64,000 nucleotides of DNA from Ornithinimicrobium cerasi (GTDB lineage: Bacteria > Actinomycetota > Actinomycetes > Actinomycetales > Dermatophilaceae), in the NCBI RefSeq assembly GCF_003702705.1, contig NZ_QZMN01000011.1, forward strand, positions 62,001 to 126,000. Reading direction: 5' to 3'. The number at the start of each line of letters is the position of its first letter. Position 1 is the stretch's first letter. Position numbers and translations under genes: made by a program. The notes under the pieces are model-generated. The model searched no databases. It was given only the letters and a program-made list of their open reading frames with translations, and had not been told where the DNA came from. Positions 16,522 to 24,491 of this stretch are shown here, piece after piece.

Positions 16522-18137
16522 GTCGCGCCCTCCTCGAGCAGGGTGATGGCCGGGTTGTCGTAGTCCTCGGCCCGGCGGGCGACCCCGTCCAGGCCCTTGC
16601 CCCGGTCCGCGGGCCGCTTCATCAGTCCGAAGGTCCCGTCGGCGATCGCCTCGAGCAGCGGCACGCCGGTGGCGCCCGAGTCCTCGTCCGTGATCCTCTC
16701 GAGGAGGTCCACGGCCTCCGAGAGCACCTGCCGGGCCCGGGTCTGGATGAACCCGTCCCGCGGGGGGTGGAAGTCCTCGGTGAGGCCGCCCGCGGCGCGC
16801 TGGACGTAGCGCACGTTCTGCAGGGCCAGGTCGCGGTCGGAGAGGAACGGCGTGACGACGGCCTCGGTCATCATGCCGACGAGGAGGATCGACTGACCGG
16901 TCATGGCGCCGACGAGGTTGAAGAACCCGTCGAGGAGGTAGCCGCGGAAGATGTCACCGGTCATGTGCTTGGTCGGCGGCATCCACTTCAGCGGCGCGTC
17001 GGGGAACAGCTGGCGCGCCAGCAGGGCGTGCGCCAGCTCGAGCCGGAACGAGTCCTCGAGGTCGGGGTTGATCTCGAAAGCGTGGCCGAGCCCGAGCTGC
17101 CAGTCCGCCAGGCCCGCCTCCCGGCCGAAGAACTCGTTCATCAGCTGGCTCACCGTCACCGTGTGGGCCGCCTCCACCGCGTCGGCGGTGGTGAGGTAGT
17201 TGTCCTCGCCGGTGTTGATGATGATTCCCGCCCGCGCGTGGACCTGCCGGGAGAAGCGCTGGTCGACGAAGGTCCGGATCGGGTTGATGTCGCGGAAGAG
17301 GATGCCGTACATCGAGTCGTTGAGCATCATGTCGAGCCGCTCGAGGCCCGCCAGCGTCGCGATCTCCGGCATGCACAGGCCGGAGGCGTAGTTGGTGAGC
17401 CGGACGTAGCGCCCGAGCTCCTTGCTCACGTCGTCCAGCGCCGCGCGCATCAGCCGGAAGTTCTCCTGGGTGGCGTAGGTGCCGGCGAAGCCCTCGCGGG
17501 TGGCGCCCTCGGGCACGTAGTCCAGCAGCGACTGCCCGGTCGAGCGGATCACCGCGATGACGTCGGCGCCCTCGCGGGCCGCCGCCTGCGCCTGCGGGAT
17601 GTCCTCGTGGATGTCGCCGGTGGCGACGATGAGGTAGATCCACGGGCGTCGCTGCGGGTCGCCGTGCCGGGCGATCAACCGGTCCCGCGCCGCCCGCTGC
17701 CGGTCGATCCGCCGCAGGCCCGGTCGCACCGCGGCGCGCGCGGCCCGGCGGGCGCCGGTGGCCTCGCCCCGCCCCTGCGGCAGGCGGAAGGTGACCCCCC
17801 CTGCCGACGCCTTCTGCGCCAGCGTGAGCAGGTCCGGGGCCTCGTCGCGACGCAGGGCGTCCCAGACGGGCGTCGTGACGCCGTGCTCGAGACCGACCTG
17901 GGCGCGGACCGCGTCGACGAGGTGGTTGACCCACGGCACCCGCTCGTGGTCGGCGCCCGCCAGACCGGCCAGGCGCAGCGTCGCCCGCTCGACGGACACC
18001 GTGGTGTGGCTGCGCGCCAGCTCGACGACCGGCTGGCCGAGCCGCTCGGCGAGCCGGCGTGCCCGGCGCACGACCTCCTCGTCCAGCTCGAGCCGCGGCG
18101 GCGGTGCCGGTCGGGCGGCGGTGCTCGTGACTCTCAC
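16518..18137 (-). CDS. kamD: beta-lysine/D-lysine 5,6-aminomutase, alpha subunit (KamD)
   Basis: A 539-aa TIM-barrel subunit of the B12-dependent aminomutase, the expected size (about 515-540). Landmarks are IYLIVATGDIHEDIPQAQAA, RSTGQSLLDYVPEGAT, TYATQENFRLMR, LNDSMYGILFRDIN and KWMPPTKHMTGDIFRG. It binds substrate and the adenosyl radical at the barrel while KamE carries both cofactors. The gene overlaps kdd upstream and kamE downstream by 4 bp each, so the two subunits should be made in fixed ratio. Confidence 0.93.
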   Translation of the reverse strand: MRVTSTAARPAPPPRLELDEEVVRRARRLAERLGQPVVELARSHTTVSVERATLRLAGLAGADHERVPWVNHLVDAVRAQVGLEHGVTTPVWDALRRDEAPDLLTLAQKASAGGVTFRLPQGRGEATGARRAARAAVRPGLRRIDRQRAARDRLIARHGDPQRRPWIYLIVATGDIHEDIPQAQAAAREGADVIAVIRSTGQSLLDYVPEGATREGFAGTYATQENFRLMRAALDDVSKELGRYVRLTNYASGLCMPEIATLAGLERLDMMLNDSMYGILFRDINPIRTFVDQRFSRQVHARAGIIINTGEDNYLTTADAVEAAHTVTVSQLMNEFFGREAGLADWQLGLGHAFEINPDLEDSFRLELAHALLARQLFPDAPLKWMPPTKHMTGDIFRGYLLDGFFNLVGAMTGQSILLVGMMTEAVVTPFLSDRDLALQNVRYVQRAAGGLTEDFHPPRDGFIQTRARQVLSEAVDLLERITDEDSGATGVPLLEAIADGTFGLMKRPADRGKGLDGVARRAEDYDNPAITLLEEGAT

Positions 18138-19249
18138 ACCGCACCTCCGTCGGCGACGCTCCCGTGACCACGCTCCGCGGCCAGCCGCTGCTCGAACAGG
18201 TCCCGCACCGCGGGGTCGCCGCGCAGCAGCTCCAGCGCGTAGTCGGCGTGCCCGGGCGTGTAGCCGTTGCCCACCAGCATCGTCACGTCGGCGGCCAGCC
18301 CCTCGGCGCCGAGCGCGGCGGCGGCGAAGCTGGTGGCCATCGAGAAGTAGACGACGGTCCCGCCCTGCGCGGTGATCATCAGCGCCGGCTGCTCGCAGCC
18401 CGGGACGTCGACGCAGACGACCGTGACATCCACCGGCCCCCCGGCCTCGCGCACCGCGGACTCCAGCGCCAGCGGTGCCCGCGCGTCCGCCACGACCACC
18501 TCGTCAGCCAGCCCGGACCCGCGCAGCAGCGCGGCCTCGCGCTCGACCGGCACGACGGCGACCCGGCGACCCGCCCCGGCCTGACGGGCGGCGGCCAGCG
18601 ACAGCGAGCCCGACTTGCCCGCGCCGCCCAGGACGGCGACCGACGGGGAGAGCCCGCGCTCGACATACCCGGAGACGACCCGGCGCACGAGGGCGGGGGC
18701 GCCGCAGACGTCCATGACCATGAGGGAGAGCTCGGGGTCGAGGTCCGTCGGCAGGACGGCGGCGACCGAGCGCCCGAAGAGGATGGCGTGCCCGCTCGCC
18801 GGCACGCGCTCGGACAGACCGTCCCAGCGCTCGAGGTGGTCGTGCACGGCGAGCGGGGTCAGCGAGAGCGAGACGAGGGTCGCGACGCGGTCCCCGACGC
18901 GCAGCCCCAGCGGGCTCTGCGGTCCCACCTCCGCGACGGTGCCGATGAGCATGCCTCCGGACCCGGTGACAGGGTTCTGCATCTTGCCCCGGTCCTCGAT
19001 GATCTCCAGCACCTCCGAGCGCACCGAGTGGCCGTGGACGTGACCGGTGGGGCCGGTGTGCTTCTCCCGGAGCTGGCGGTAGGACGCGGCGTCGAGGTTG
19101 AGGATCTCGACGTCGATCCGCACCTCGTCGGGGGCGAGCACCGGCGAGACGTCGAGCCGACGGGCGGACTGCGGCAGCGTGACCGCCTCCCCCGACGGCT
19201 CGAGCACCCGGTGCACCCCGAACGGCGAGTGGGTCGTCATACCCGTCAT
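18134..19249 (-). CDS. kdd: L-erythro-3,5-diaminohexanoate dehydrogenase (Kdd)
   Basis: A protein of about 371 aa with an MDR-like N-terminal half (NLDAASYRQLREKHTG, GMLIGTVAEVGP) and a nucleotide-binding Rossmann motif AVLGGAGKSGSLSLAAAR in the middle. Kdd oxidises 3,5-diaminohexanoate to 5-amino-3-oxohexanoate with NAD(P). It heads the minus-strand operon followed by kamD, kamE and kal. I use the first ATG (19247-19249), with GAGAGGA upstream; a second in-frame ATG is 3 codons later. The assignment rests on family-like sequence and on the kam context. Confidence 0.85.
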   Translation of the reverse strand: MTGMTTHSPFGVHRVLEPSGEAVTLPQSARRLDVSPVLAPDEVRIDVEILNLDAASYRQLREKHTGPTGHVHGHSVRSEVLEIIEDRGKMQNPVTGSGGMLIGTVAEVGPQSPLGLRVGDRVATLVSLSLTPLAVHDHLERWDGLSERVPASGHAILFGRSVAAVLPTDLDPELSLMVMDVCGAPALVRRVVSGYVERGLSPSVAVLGGAGKSGSLSLAAARQAGAGRRVAVVPVEREAALLRGSGLADEVVVADARAPLALESAVREAGGPVDVTVVCVDVPGCEQPALMITAQGGTVVYFSMATSFAAAALGAEGLAADVTMLVGNGYTPGHADYALELLRGDPAVRDLFEQRLAAERGHGSVADGGAV

Positions 19250-19279
19250 CTGTCCTCTCTGAACGGCATTTCGCAAGAC

Positions 19280-19313
19280 ATCTTCCCGCGGTTCTTCCGT
19301 TTCGCAGGAAGAT
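19280..19313. promoter_or_regulatory. candidate operator between the divergent kdd and kamA transcripts
   Basis: Inverted repeat ATCTTCCCGCG (19280-19290) and CGCAGGAAGAT (19303-19313), one mismatch in 11, spacer 12 bp, in a locally AT-richer 82-bp intergenic region. The right arm lies where the kamA -35/-10 spacer should be (TATCAT at 19319-19324 is the likely -10, 7 nt before the second kamA ATG), so a bound protein could control both operons. No regulator gene is adjacent; the nearest is an Lrp-type gene at 21634. Confidence 0.5.
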
Positions 19314-19331
19314 ATCCGTATCATGCCACGC

Positions 19332-20792
19332 ATGAGCGCCCTGATCGAGCAGCCCTACGCCTACACGCGCCACGAGCTGGTGGAACCGGACTGGACCCGG
19401 TTCCCCGGGTGGAAGGACATCACCGCAGAGCAGTGGGCCGACGTGCAGTGGCAGCGGGTCAGCTGCGTGAAGAACGTCCGCCAGCTGCGCACCGTCATGG
19501 GCGACCTGCTCACCGACGACTTCTACGCCGACCTCGAGCGCGACCAGGCCGAGCGGGCGACCATGTCGATGCTGGTGCCGCCGCAGATGCTCAACACCAT
19601 GGTCAGCGAGGTGACCTGGGCGGACGGGCGGATGCCGGCGGCCGGCGAGGAGTTCACCCGGGCCTTCTACGCCGACGCGGTGCGTCACTACATGCTGCCG
19701 GTCTTCTCCGACCGTCGCACCGACTGGCCCTCCCACCCCTACGCCAGCCGCGACTCGCTGCACGAGCACGACATGTGGGCGACCGAGGGGCTGACGCACC
19801 GCTACCCCACCAAGGTGCTGGCGGAGATGCTGCCCACCTGCCCGCAGTACTGCGGCCACTGCACCCGGATGGACCTCGTGGGCAACTCCACGCCCCAGGT
19901 CACCAAGCTCAAGCTCGCCGGCAAGCCGGTCGACCGGCACACCGCGATGCTCGACTACCTGCGCGCCACCCCGGGCGTGCGCGACGTCGTCGTCTCCGGC
20001 GGCGACGTAGCGAACATGCCGTGGAAGAACCTCGAGGCGTGGCTGGACCAGCTGCTGGACATCGAGTCGATCCGTGACGTGCGGCTCGCCACCAAGGCGC
20101 TGATGGGTATGCCGCAGCACTGGCTCGCCCCGGACGTGGTCGAGGGCGTCGCCCGGGTGGCGCGCAAGGCGCGCGAGCGGGGCGTGGGGCTGGCGATGCA
20201 CACGCACGTCAACGCGGCGCAGTCGGTCACCCCGCTGGTCGCCCAGGCCTCGCGGGCGATGCTCGAGGCGGGGCTGCGGGACGTGCGCAACCAGGGCGTC
20301 CTCATGCGTGGCGTCAACGACGACGCGCACCAGCTGCTCGACCTGTGCTTCGCCCTCGCCGACGAGGCGATGATCACGCCGTACTACTTCTACATGTGCG
20401 ACATGATCCCGTTCGCCGAGCACTGGCGGGTCTCGCTGTCGGATGCCCAGCACCTGCAGCACTCGCTCCTGGGCTACCTGCCGGGCTTCGCCACGCCGCG
20501 GATCGTCTGCGACGTGCCGTTCGTCGGCAAGCGGTGGGTGCACCAGGTCGACACCTACGACACCGAGCGCGGGATCTCCTACTGGCGCAAGAACTACCTC
20601 ACCGCGATCGAGGGTGACGACGTCGACGTGACCAGCGCCGAGTACGTCTACTACGACCCGATCGACACCCTGCCCCCCACCGGGCAGGAGTGGTGGCGCC
20701 AGCACACGGCCGAGCACCACGACGGCGCGGAGCAGGCGGCCTACGAGCACGCCCGCGCCTCCCACCAGGCGTCGGTGGACCAGCTCGCCTGA
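19332..20792 (+). CDS. kamA: lysine 2,3-aminomutase (KamA), divergent form
   Basis: A radical-SAM, PLP enzyme that converts L-lysine to L-beta-lysine. From the ATG at 19332 (486 aa) the Fe-S cysteines are C170, C174 and C177 in CPQYCGHC, followed by TR. Other landmarks are VVVSGGD, HTHVN and NQGVLMRGVND; D357 in FYMCDM and D394 in IVCDVP match the lysine-binding aspartates. K400 in PFVGK should hold PLP, but the usual GGGGK loop is altered. It is longer than clostridial KamA (about 416 aa), with an insertion near residues 125-155. The ATG at 19332 fits a leaderless TATCAT box; another ATG is 9 nt upstream. Confidence 0.88.
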   Translation: MSALIEQPYAYTRHELVEPDWTRFPGWKDITAEQWADVQWQRVSCVKNVRQLRTVMGDLLTDDFYADLERDQAERATMSMLVPPQMLNTMVSEVTWADGRMPAAGEEFTRAFYADAVRHYMLPVFSDRRTDWPSHPYASRDSLHEHDMWATEGLTHRYPTKVLAEMLPTCPQYCGHCTRMDLVGNSTPQVTKLKLAGKPVDRHTAMLDYLRATPGVRDVVVSGGDVANMPWKNLEAWLDQLLDIESIRDVRLATKALMGMPQHWLAPDVVEGVARVARKARERGVGLAMHTHVNAAQSVTPLVAQASRAMLEAGLRDVRNQGVLMRGVNDDAHQLLDLCFALADEAMITPYYFYMCDMIPFAEHWRVSLSDAQHLQHSLLGYLPGFATPRIVCDVPFVGKRWVHQVDTYDTERGISYWRKNYLTAIEGDDVDVTSAEYVYYDPIDTLPPTGQEWWRQHTAEHHDGAEQAAYEHARASHQASVDQLA

Positions 20793-20946
20793 GGCCTCCC
20801 CTGGCCCACACCGCAGCCCCCTCTTCATCCCGCACACCTGATCCTGCCCCTCCCCCTCCCCCACAGCCCCCTCCCCGCAACTCACAGGCGTCGACCCTGC
20901 CTCGGGCCGGATGCATCCCCCGGTCAGTGATGGCCGACGCCTGCGA

Positions 20947-21018
20947 GTTGGCGGGTGGGGCCTCGTTGGCGGGTTGGGCCTCATCGGGCGGGTGGGTCTC
21001 GTCGGCGGGTGGGGTCTA
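20947..21018 (+). repeat. four tandem copies of an 18-bp G-rich unit
   Basis: Units at 20947, 20965, 20983 and 21001 follow GTTGGCGGGTGGGGCCTC with a few changes per copy. The array runs directly into the TAGCAT box (21017-21022) of the ybaK-like gene. A C-rich stretch precedes it, and the sequences AACTCACAGGCGTCG (about 20879) and CGACGCCTGCGAGTT (about 20935) form an imperfect inverted repeat bordering its left side. The rest of the 238-bp gap after kamA carries no gene. Confidence 0.7.
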
Positions 21019-21030
21019 GCATCCTTGACC

Positions 21031-21525
21031 GTGGCCAAGAAGCAGAGGTCCTCGGGCGGCACGCCGGCCACCGTGACGCTCGACCGCGCCGGCGTCCCGT
21101 ACGAGGTCCGTGCCTACTCCCACGACCCCGCGGCGTCGTCGTACGGGCTCGAGGCTGCCGAGGCGCTCGGCGTGGAACCCGCCCGTGTCTTCAAGACCCT
21201 CCTCGTGGACACCGACCGGGGTCTGGGCGTCGGCATCGTGCCCGTGGACGCGCTGCTGGACCTCAAGGCGGTCGCGGCCGCGCTGGGCACCAAGAAGGCC
21301 ACCATGGCCGACCCCGTGGCGGCCGAGCGGACGACCGGCTACGTCGTCGGAGGGATCAGCCCCGTGGGTCAGAAGAAGGCGCTGCCCACGGTCCTCGACG
21401 TCTCCGCGGAGCAGTTCCCGACGATCCTGGTCAGCGGCGGCAAGCGCGGGCTGGACCTCGAGCTCTCCCCCGCCGACCTGCTCACGGTCACCCACGGTCG
21501 CACGGCGGCCATCGCCCGCCGGTAG
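21031..21525 (+). CDS. ybaK: Cys-tRNA(Pro)/Cys-tRNA(Cys) deacylase, YbaK/EbsC type
   Basis: A 164-aa single-domain editing protein of the YbaK/ProX superfamily that hydrolyses mischarged Cys-tRNA(Pro). The family pattern is clear: YEVRAYSHDP, EAAEALGVEPARVFKTLLV, the catalytic-lysine region LGTKKATMADP, GYVVGGISPVGQKKALPT and SGGKRGLDLELSP. The GTG start at 21031 has a TAGCAT box 8 nt upstream, so translation is probably leaderless. It converges with the Lrp-type gene across a large hairpin. Confidence 0.9.
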   Translation: MAKKQRSSGGTPATVTLDRAGVPYEVRAYSHDPAASSYGLEAAEALGVEPARVFKTLLVDTDRGLGVGIVPVDALLDLKAVAAALGTKKATMADPVAAERTTGYVVGGISPVGQKKALPTVLDVSAEQFPTILVSGGKRGLDLELSPADLLTVTHGRTAAIARR

Positions 21526-21545
21526 TGACGAGGGAGGTCACCCAC

Positions 21546-21617
21546 GGGTGCGGTCAGGTTCGTGGGACCTTCATCACCCTGCAGCGTGATGGAGGTCCGG
21601 CTGGCGTGACCGCACCC
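21546..21617. terminator. nested stem-loop between ybaK and the Lrp-type gene
   Basis: Outer perfect 11-bp arms GGGTGCGGTCA (21546-21556) and TGACCGCACCC (21607-21617) enclose inner 13-bp arms (21565-21577 and 21586-21598, one mismatch) with an 8-nt loop. The position between two convergent stop codons fits a bidirectional terminator. Confidence 0.6.
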
Positions 21618-21633
21618 GACTCGGGATGGCTGC

Positions 21634-22095
21634 TCAGATGATGAAGTCGGCCTCGGGGAGGCGGCCGAGCCGGTCCTCCCAGGGCGTGGACAGCACGATC
21701 GTCGTGTTGGTGGACACCGACGCCTGCTGGCGGATGCGTGCGAAGAGCTCCTCGAGGTCCTGCGGGCGGGCCACGCGCAGGAGCAGGACGTAGTTCTCGT
21801 CGCCGGCGACCGACCAGCACGCCACGATCTCCTCGATCCCGTGCAGCCGTTCCGGCACGTCGTCCTCGGCCGCGGGGTCGAAGGGCTTGACCGACATCAG
21901 CGCGGTGAGGGGCAGCCCGACCTTCGGGTAGTCCACGACCGCCCGATAGCCGGTGATGATGCCCCGCTCCTCGAGCCGCTTGACCCGCTGGTGCACCGCC
22001 GAGGTGGAGAGCCCGACCTGCCGCCCGAGGTCGGCGAAGGAGATGCGCCCGTCGGCGGCCAGGACCTGGACGATGTGGCGGTCGAGGGGCTCCAT
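21634..22095 (-). CDS. Lrp/AsnC family transcriptional regulator
   Basis: A 153-aa protein: an N-terminal helix-turn-helix (ADGRISFADLGRQVGLSTSAVHQRVKRLE, about residues 14-42) and a C-terminal RAM ligand-binding domain (VACWSVAGDENYVLLLRVA, STNTTIVLSTPWE). Members sense amino acids and regulate their metabolism. The start is ATG, with TACGCT (22102-22107) 6 nt upstream, so it is probably leaderless. It lies 0.8 kb from kamA and is the only regulator near the lysine cluster, so control of kam genes is possible but not shown. Confidence 0.9.
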   Translation of the reverse strand: MEPLDRHIVQVLAADGRISFADLGRQVGLSTSAVHQRVKRLEERGIITGYRAVVDYPKVGLPLTALMSVKPFDPAAEDDVPERLHGIEEIVACWSVAGDENYVLLLRVARPQDLEELFARIRQQASVSTNTTIVLSTPWEDRLGRLPEADFII

Positions 22096-22115
22096 GGGCC
22101 CAGCGTAGCCGCGGG

Positions 22116-22496
22116 TCAGCGCAGGTCGGGGGCGGTGCGCGCGGTCCTGCGCGAGGCGAGGAGCACGGCATACCCGCCGGCGGTGGCGAGCAGCGAGGGC
22201 AGGAACCAGACCGGCAGCGGCGCGGGGGCGCGCAGCACGGCATACCCCAGGACCAGGAGCGACAGCGCACCGATGACCAGACGTCGCCGCCCGGCGAGCG
22301 CCACCGCGAGGGAGGCGAGCACCACCACGGTCGGCAGCCCCAGCAGGAGCACGGCGTCGAGGTCGACCCCCGACGGGCGCTCGAGCGGGTTCTCCCCCTC
22401 GGCGGTGGACCACAGCGGTCCGAGCAGCAGGACCACGGCCGTCGCCAGGGTGAGCAGCACGGCGAGCCAGGGGAGCCGGTCGGCCGTCGCACGCAC
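22116..22496 (-). CDS. hypothetical membrane protein, four hydrophobic segments
   Basis: About 126 aa with four predicted membrane segments (LPWLAVLLTLATAVVLLLG, AVLLLGLPTVVVLASLAVAL, LVIGALSLLVLGYAVL, PSLLATAGGYAVLLA) and a short loop with NPLERPSGVDLD between the first two. No family recognised. I favour the GTG at 22494-22496, because the TAGCGT box (22504-22509) is 7 nt upstream; the GTG three codons earlier overlaps that box. It is divergent from the exonuclease gene. Confidence 0.65.
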   Translation of the reverse strand: MRATADRLPWLAVLLTLATAVVLLLGPLWSTAEGENPLERPSGVDLDAVLLLGLPTVVVLASLAVALAGRRRLVIGALSLLVLGYAVLRAPAPLPVWFLPSLLATAGGYAVLLASRRTARTAPDLR

Positions 22497-22531
22497 CCGC
22501 CTCACGCTAGCAGGGCCTACCCTGGGGCCCC

Positions 22532-23485
22532 ATGAGCGTCGAGACCGCGCAGCCGCGCCCGCACCTCCTCCTCCTCGACACCGCGAGTCTCTACTTCCGG
22601 GCGTTCTTCGGGGTCAAGGACCTGCGCGAGGCCCCGGACGGGACGCCGACCAACGCCACCCGCGGTCTGCTCGACATGGTCGCCACCCTCGTCACCCGGT
22701 TCCGTCCCACCCACCTCGTGGCCTGCTGGGACGACGACTGGAGGCCCGAGTTCCGGGTGCGCGCGATCCCCACGTACAAGGCGCACCGGCTCGCGGACGG
22801 CGCGGTCGACGAGGAGCAGGTGCCTGACGAGCTGGCGGCCCAGGTCCCGGTCCTGCGCCGGGCGCTCGAGGCGTTCGGGATCCCGGTGCTGGGCTCGCCC
22901 GGCTACGAGGCCGACGACGTCATCGGCACCCTGACCGCGCGGCACAAGGACCGGATGGCCGTGTCGATCGTCACCGGCGACCGCGACCTGTTCCAGCTCG
23001 TCGACGACGCCGCGGGGGTGACGGTGGTCTACACCGCGCGCGCCGGGGTGCGCGACGCCGAGGAGATCCGCGAGGCGGACCTGCAGGCGAGGTATGGCGT
23101 GGCCACCGGGGCGCAGTACGCGGACATGGCGATGCTGCGGGGGGACACCAGCGACGGGTTGCCGGGCGTGAAGGGGATCGGGGACAAGACGGCCGCCCAG
23201 CTCATCGCGACGTACGGCTCGCTGGAGGGGCTGCGCCGGGCTGTCGCGGACGGCGACCCGGAGCTCAAGGGGGCGCGCCGGGCCAACCTGCTCGCGGCGT
23301 CGGACTACCTGGACGTCGCGCCGCTCGTGGTGACCGTGGCCCCGGACGCCCCCCTGCCGGACATGCCGCTGACCGTCCCGCGCGAGCTGGCCGACCCGGG
23401 GACGCTGCAGCAGCTGGTGGAGGCCTACGACCTCGGCAGCCCGGTGGGGCGGCTGATGAAGGCGCTGGACCTGCGCCCGGGGTGA
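22532..23485 (+). CDS. 5'-3' exonuclease (FEN/PolA N-terminal domain-like)
   Basis: A 317-aa stand-alone homologue of the 5' nuclease domain of DNA polymerase I. Metal-binding acidic motifs are present: LLLLDTASLYFRAF, CWDDDWRPEFR, GYEADDVIGT and TGDRDLFQL, followed by the helix-hairpin-helix region SDGLPGVKGIGDKTA. It probably acts in flap or primer removal and repair; polA itself is not in the window. The start is ATG, with TACCCT (22518-22523) 8 nt upstream. Confidence 0.9.
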   Translation: MSVETAQPRPHLLLLDTASLYFRAFFGVKDLREAPDGTPTNATRGLLDMVATLVTRFRPTHLVACWDDDWRPEFRVRAIPTYKAHRLADGAVDEEQVPDELAAQVPVLRRALEAFGIPVLGSPGYEADDVIGTLTARHKDRMAVSIVTGDRDLFQLVDDAAGVTVVYTARAGVRDAEEIREADLQARYGVATGAQYADMAMLRGDTSDGLPGVKGIGDKTAAQLIATYGSLEGLRRAVADGDPELKGARRANLLAASDYLDVAPLVVTVAPDAPLPDMPLTVPRELADPGTLQQLVEAYDLGSPVGRLMKALDLRPG

Positions 23486-23516
23486 CGGCCCCGCCGCAGT
23501 TCCCGATGGGCAGTCC

Positions 23517-23939
23517 CTAGGGGTCGGTCGGCTCCGGCATCGGGTGTCGGTAGGTCCACGAGGTGAGGGCGGTGCCGAGCATGGCCAGCAGGACGCCCAC
23601 GAAGATGTGCAGCGCCCGGTCGCCCGACTCCCCCAGCCAGTACTGCAGCGAGACGAGGACCGCGACGGCGACGGCGAGACCCAGGTTGACGGGTCCGGCC
23701 GAGCGCCGCAGGGCCAGGTAGACGACGGCGGTTCCCACGGCGACGACGAGCGTGACCCACGCGCCCAGCTGGTGGTGGCGGAAGAAGCGGTCCTCCCCGC
23801 CGAGGAAGGCCGAGGCCCAGCCCGCCTGCGCGATGAGGCAGCTGAGCAGGAGCGTGGCCGCGCTGCGCAGGACGACCAGGTGCGGGTGCGGCATCGACGG
23901 CAGGGAGCGCACCCGGGCGCGCGGCGACGGACCGGACAT
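23517..23939 (-). CDS. small membrane protein, four hydrophobic segments
   Basis: A 140-aa protein with four hydrophobic helices (LRSAATLLLSCLIAQAGWAS, WVTLVVAVGTAVVYLAL, NLGLAVAVAVLVSLQYWLG, LHIFVGVLLAMLGTALTSW) and a histidine pair in FFRHHQLGAW. The layout resembles small actinobacterial four-helix membrane proteins with paired histidines, but I cannot assign a family. Start ATG at 23937-23939; a methionine 15 codons in is the alternative. It converges with the exonuclease gene. Confidence 0.65.
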   Translation of the reverse strand: MSGPSPRARVRSLPSMPHPHLVVLRSAATLLLSCLIAQAGWASAFLGGEDRFFRHHQLGAWVTLVVAVGTAVVYLALRRSAGPVNLGLAVAVAVLVSLQYWLGESGDRALHIFVGVLLAMLGTALTSWTYRHPMPEPTDP

Positions 23940-23950
23940 GGTCGAGGCGC

Positions 23951-24490
23951 TCAGCGCCGGCGCGGCGGCTCGTTCGGCGGCCACTCGCCGTCGTCCGAGC
24001 CGTCGTCCCGGGAGTAGAGGAGCTCCTGCAGCCGCACGTGGACCCGCTCGACGTCGGGGACGTCGTGCAGGACCATCCCGCCCTTCTCGGTCGCGTCGGA
24101 GACGACGAGCGTGCCGCAGCCGAGGACGCGGTCCAGCAGCCCCTTCTCCAGGCCGATGTCGTTGATCCGGTGCAGCGGGATGTCGCGTCCGCCGCGGCTC
24201 AGGATGCCGAACCGGTGGCTGATCCGGCGGGTGGTGACCGTGTAGCTCTCGCTGCGCCACCGCAGCACCGGCAGCCCGACGAGCCAGAGCGCGAGGAGCA
24301 GCGCCACCCCGCCGGCGACCCACATCGCCACCGGGTAGACGTCGCTCCCGCGCAGGAACCACCACAGCGCGACCAGGGCACCGGCGAGGAGGACGGCCCA
24401 CAGGACCGCGACGACCAACGCCTTCCAGTGCGTCCGCAGCCGCAGGACGATCTCCTCGCCCTCGGTCAGCTGGTCAGCGCGCAGCCCCAT
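23951..24490 (-). CDS. PH domain-containing membrane protein (bPH2/YdbS-like)
   Basis: A 179-aa protein with two central membrane segments (ALVVAVLWAVLLAGALVALWW, VAGGVALLLALWLVGLPVL) followed by a bacterial PH-like domain. The hallmark stretch is ESYTVTTRRISHRFGILSRGGRDIPLHRINDIGLEKG, which matches the YdbS/bPH2 pattern of membrane-anchored PH domains of unknown role. The C-terminus is acidic then arginine-rich. Its ATG follows the thiolase stop by 1 bp, so the two form an operon. Confidence 0.85.
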   Translation of the reverse strand: MGLRADQLTEGEEIVLRLRTHWKALVVAVLWAVLLAGALVALWWFLRGSDVYPVAMWVAGGVALLLALWLVGLPVLRWRSESYTVTTRRISHRFGILSRGGRDIPLHRINDIGLEKGLLDRVLGCGTLVVSDATEKGGMVLHDVPDVERVHVRLQELLYSRDDGSDDGEWPPNEPPRRR

Positions 24491-24491
24491 C

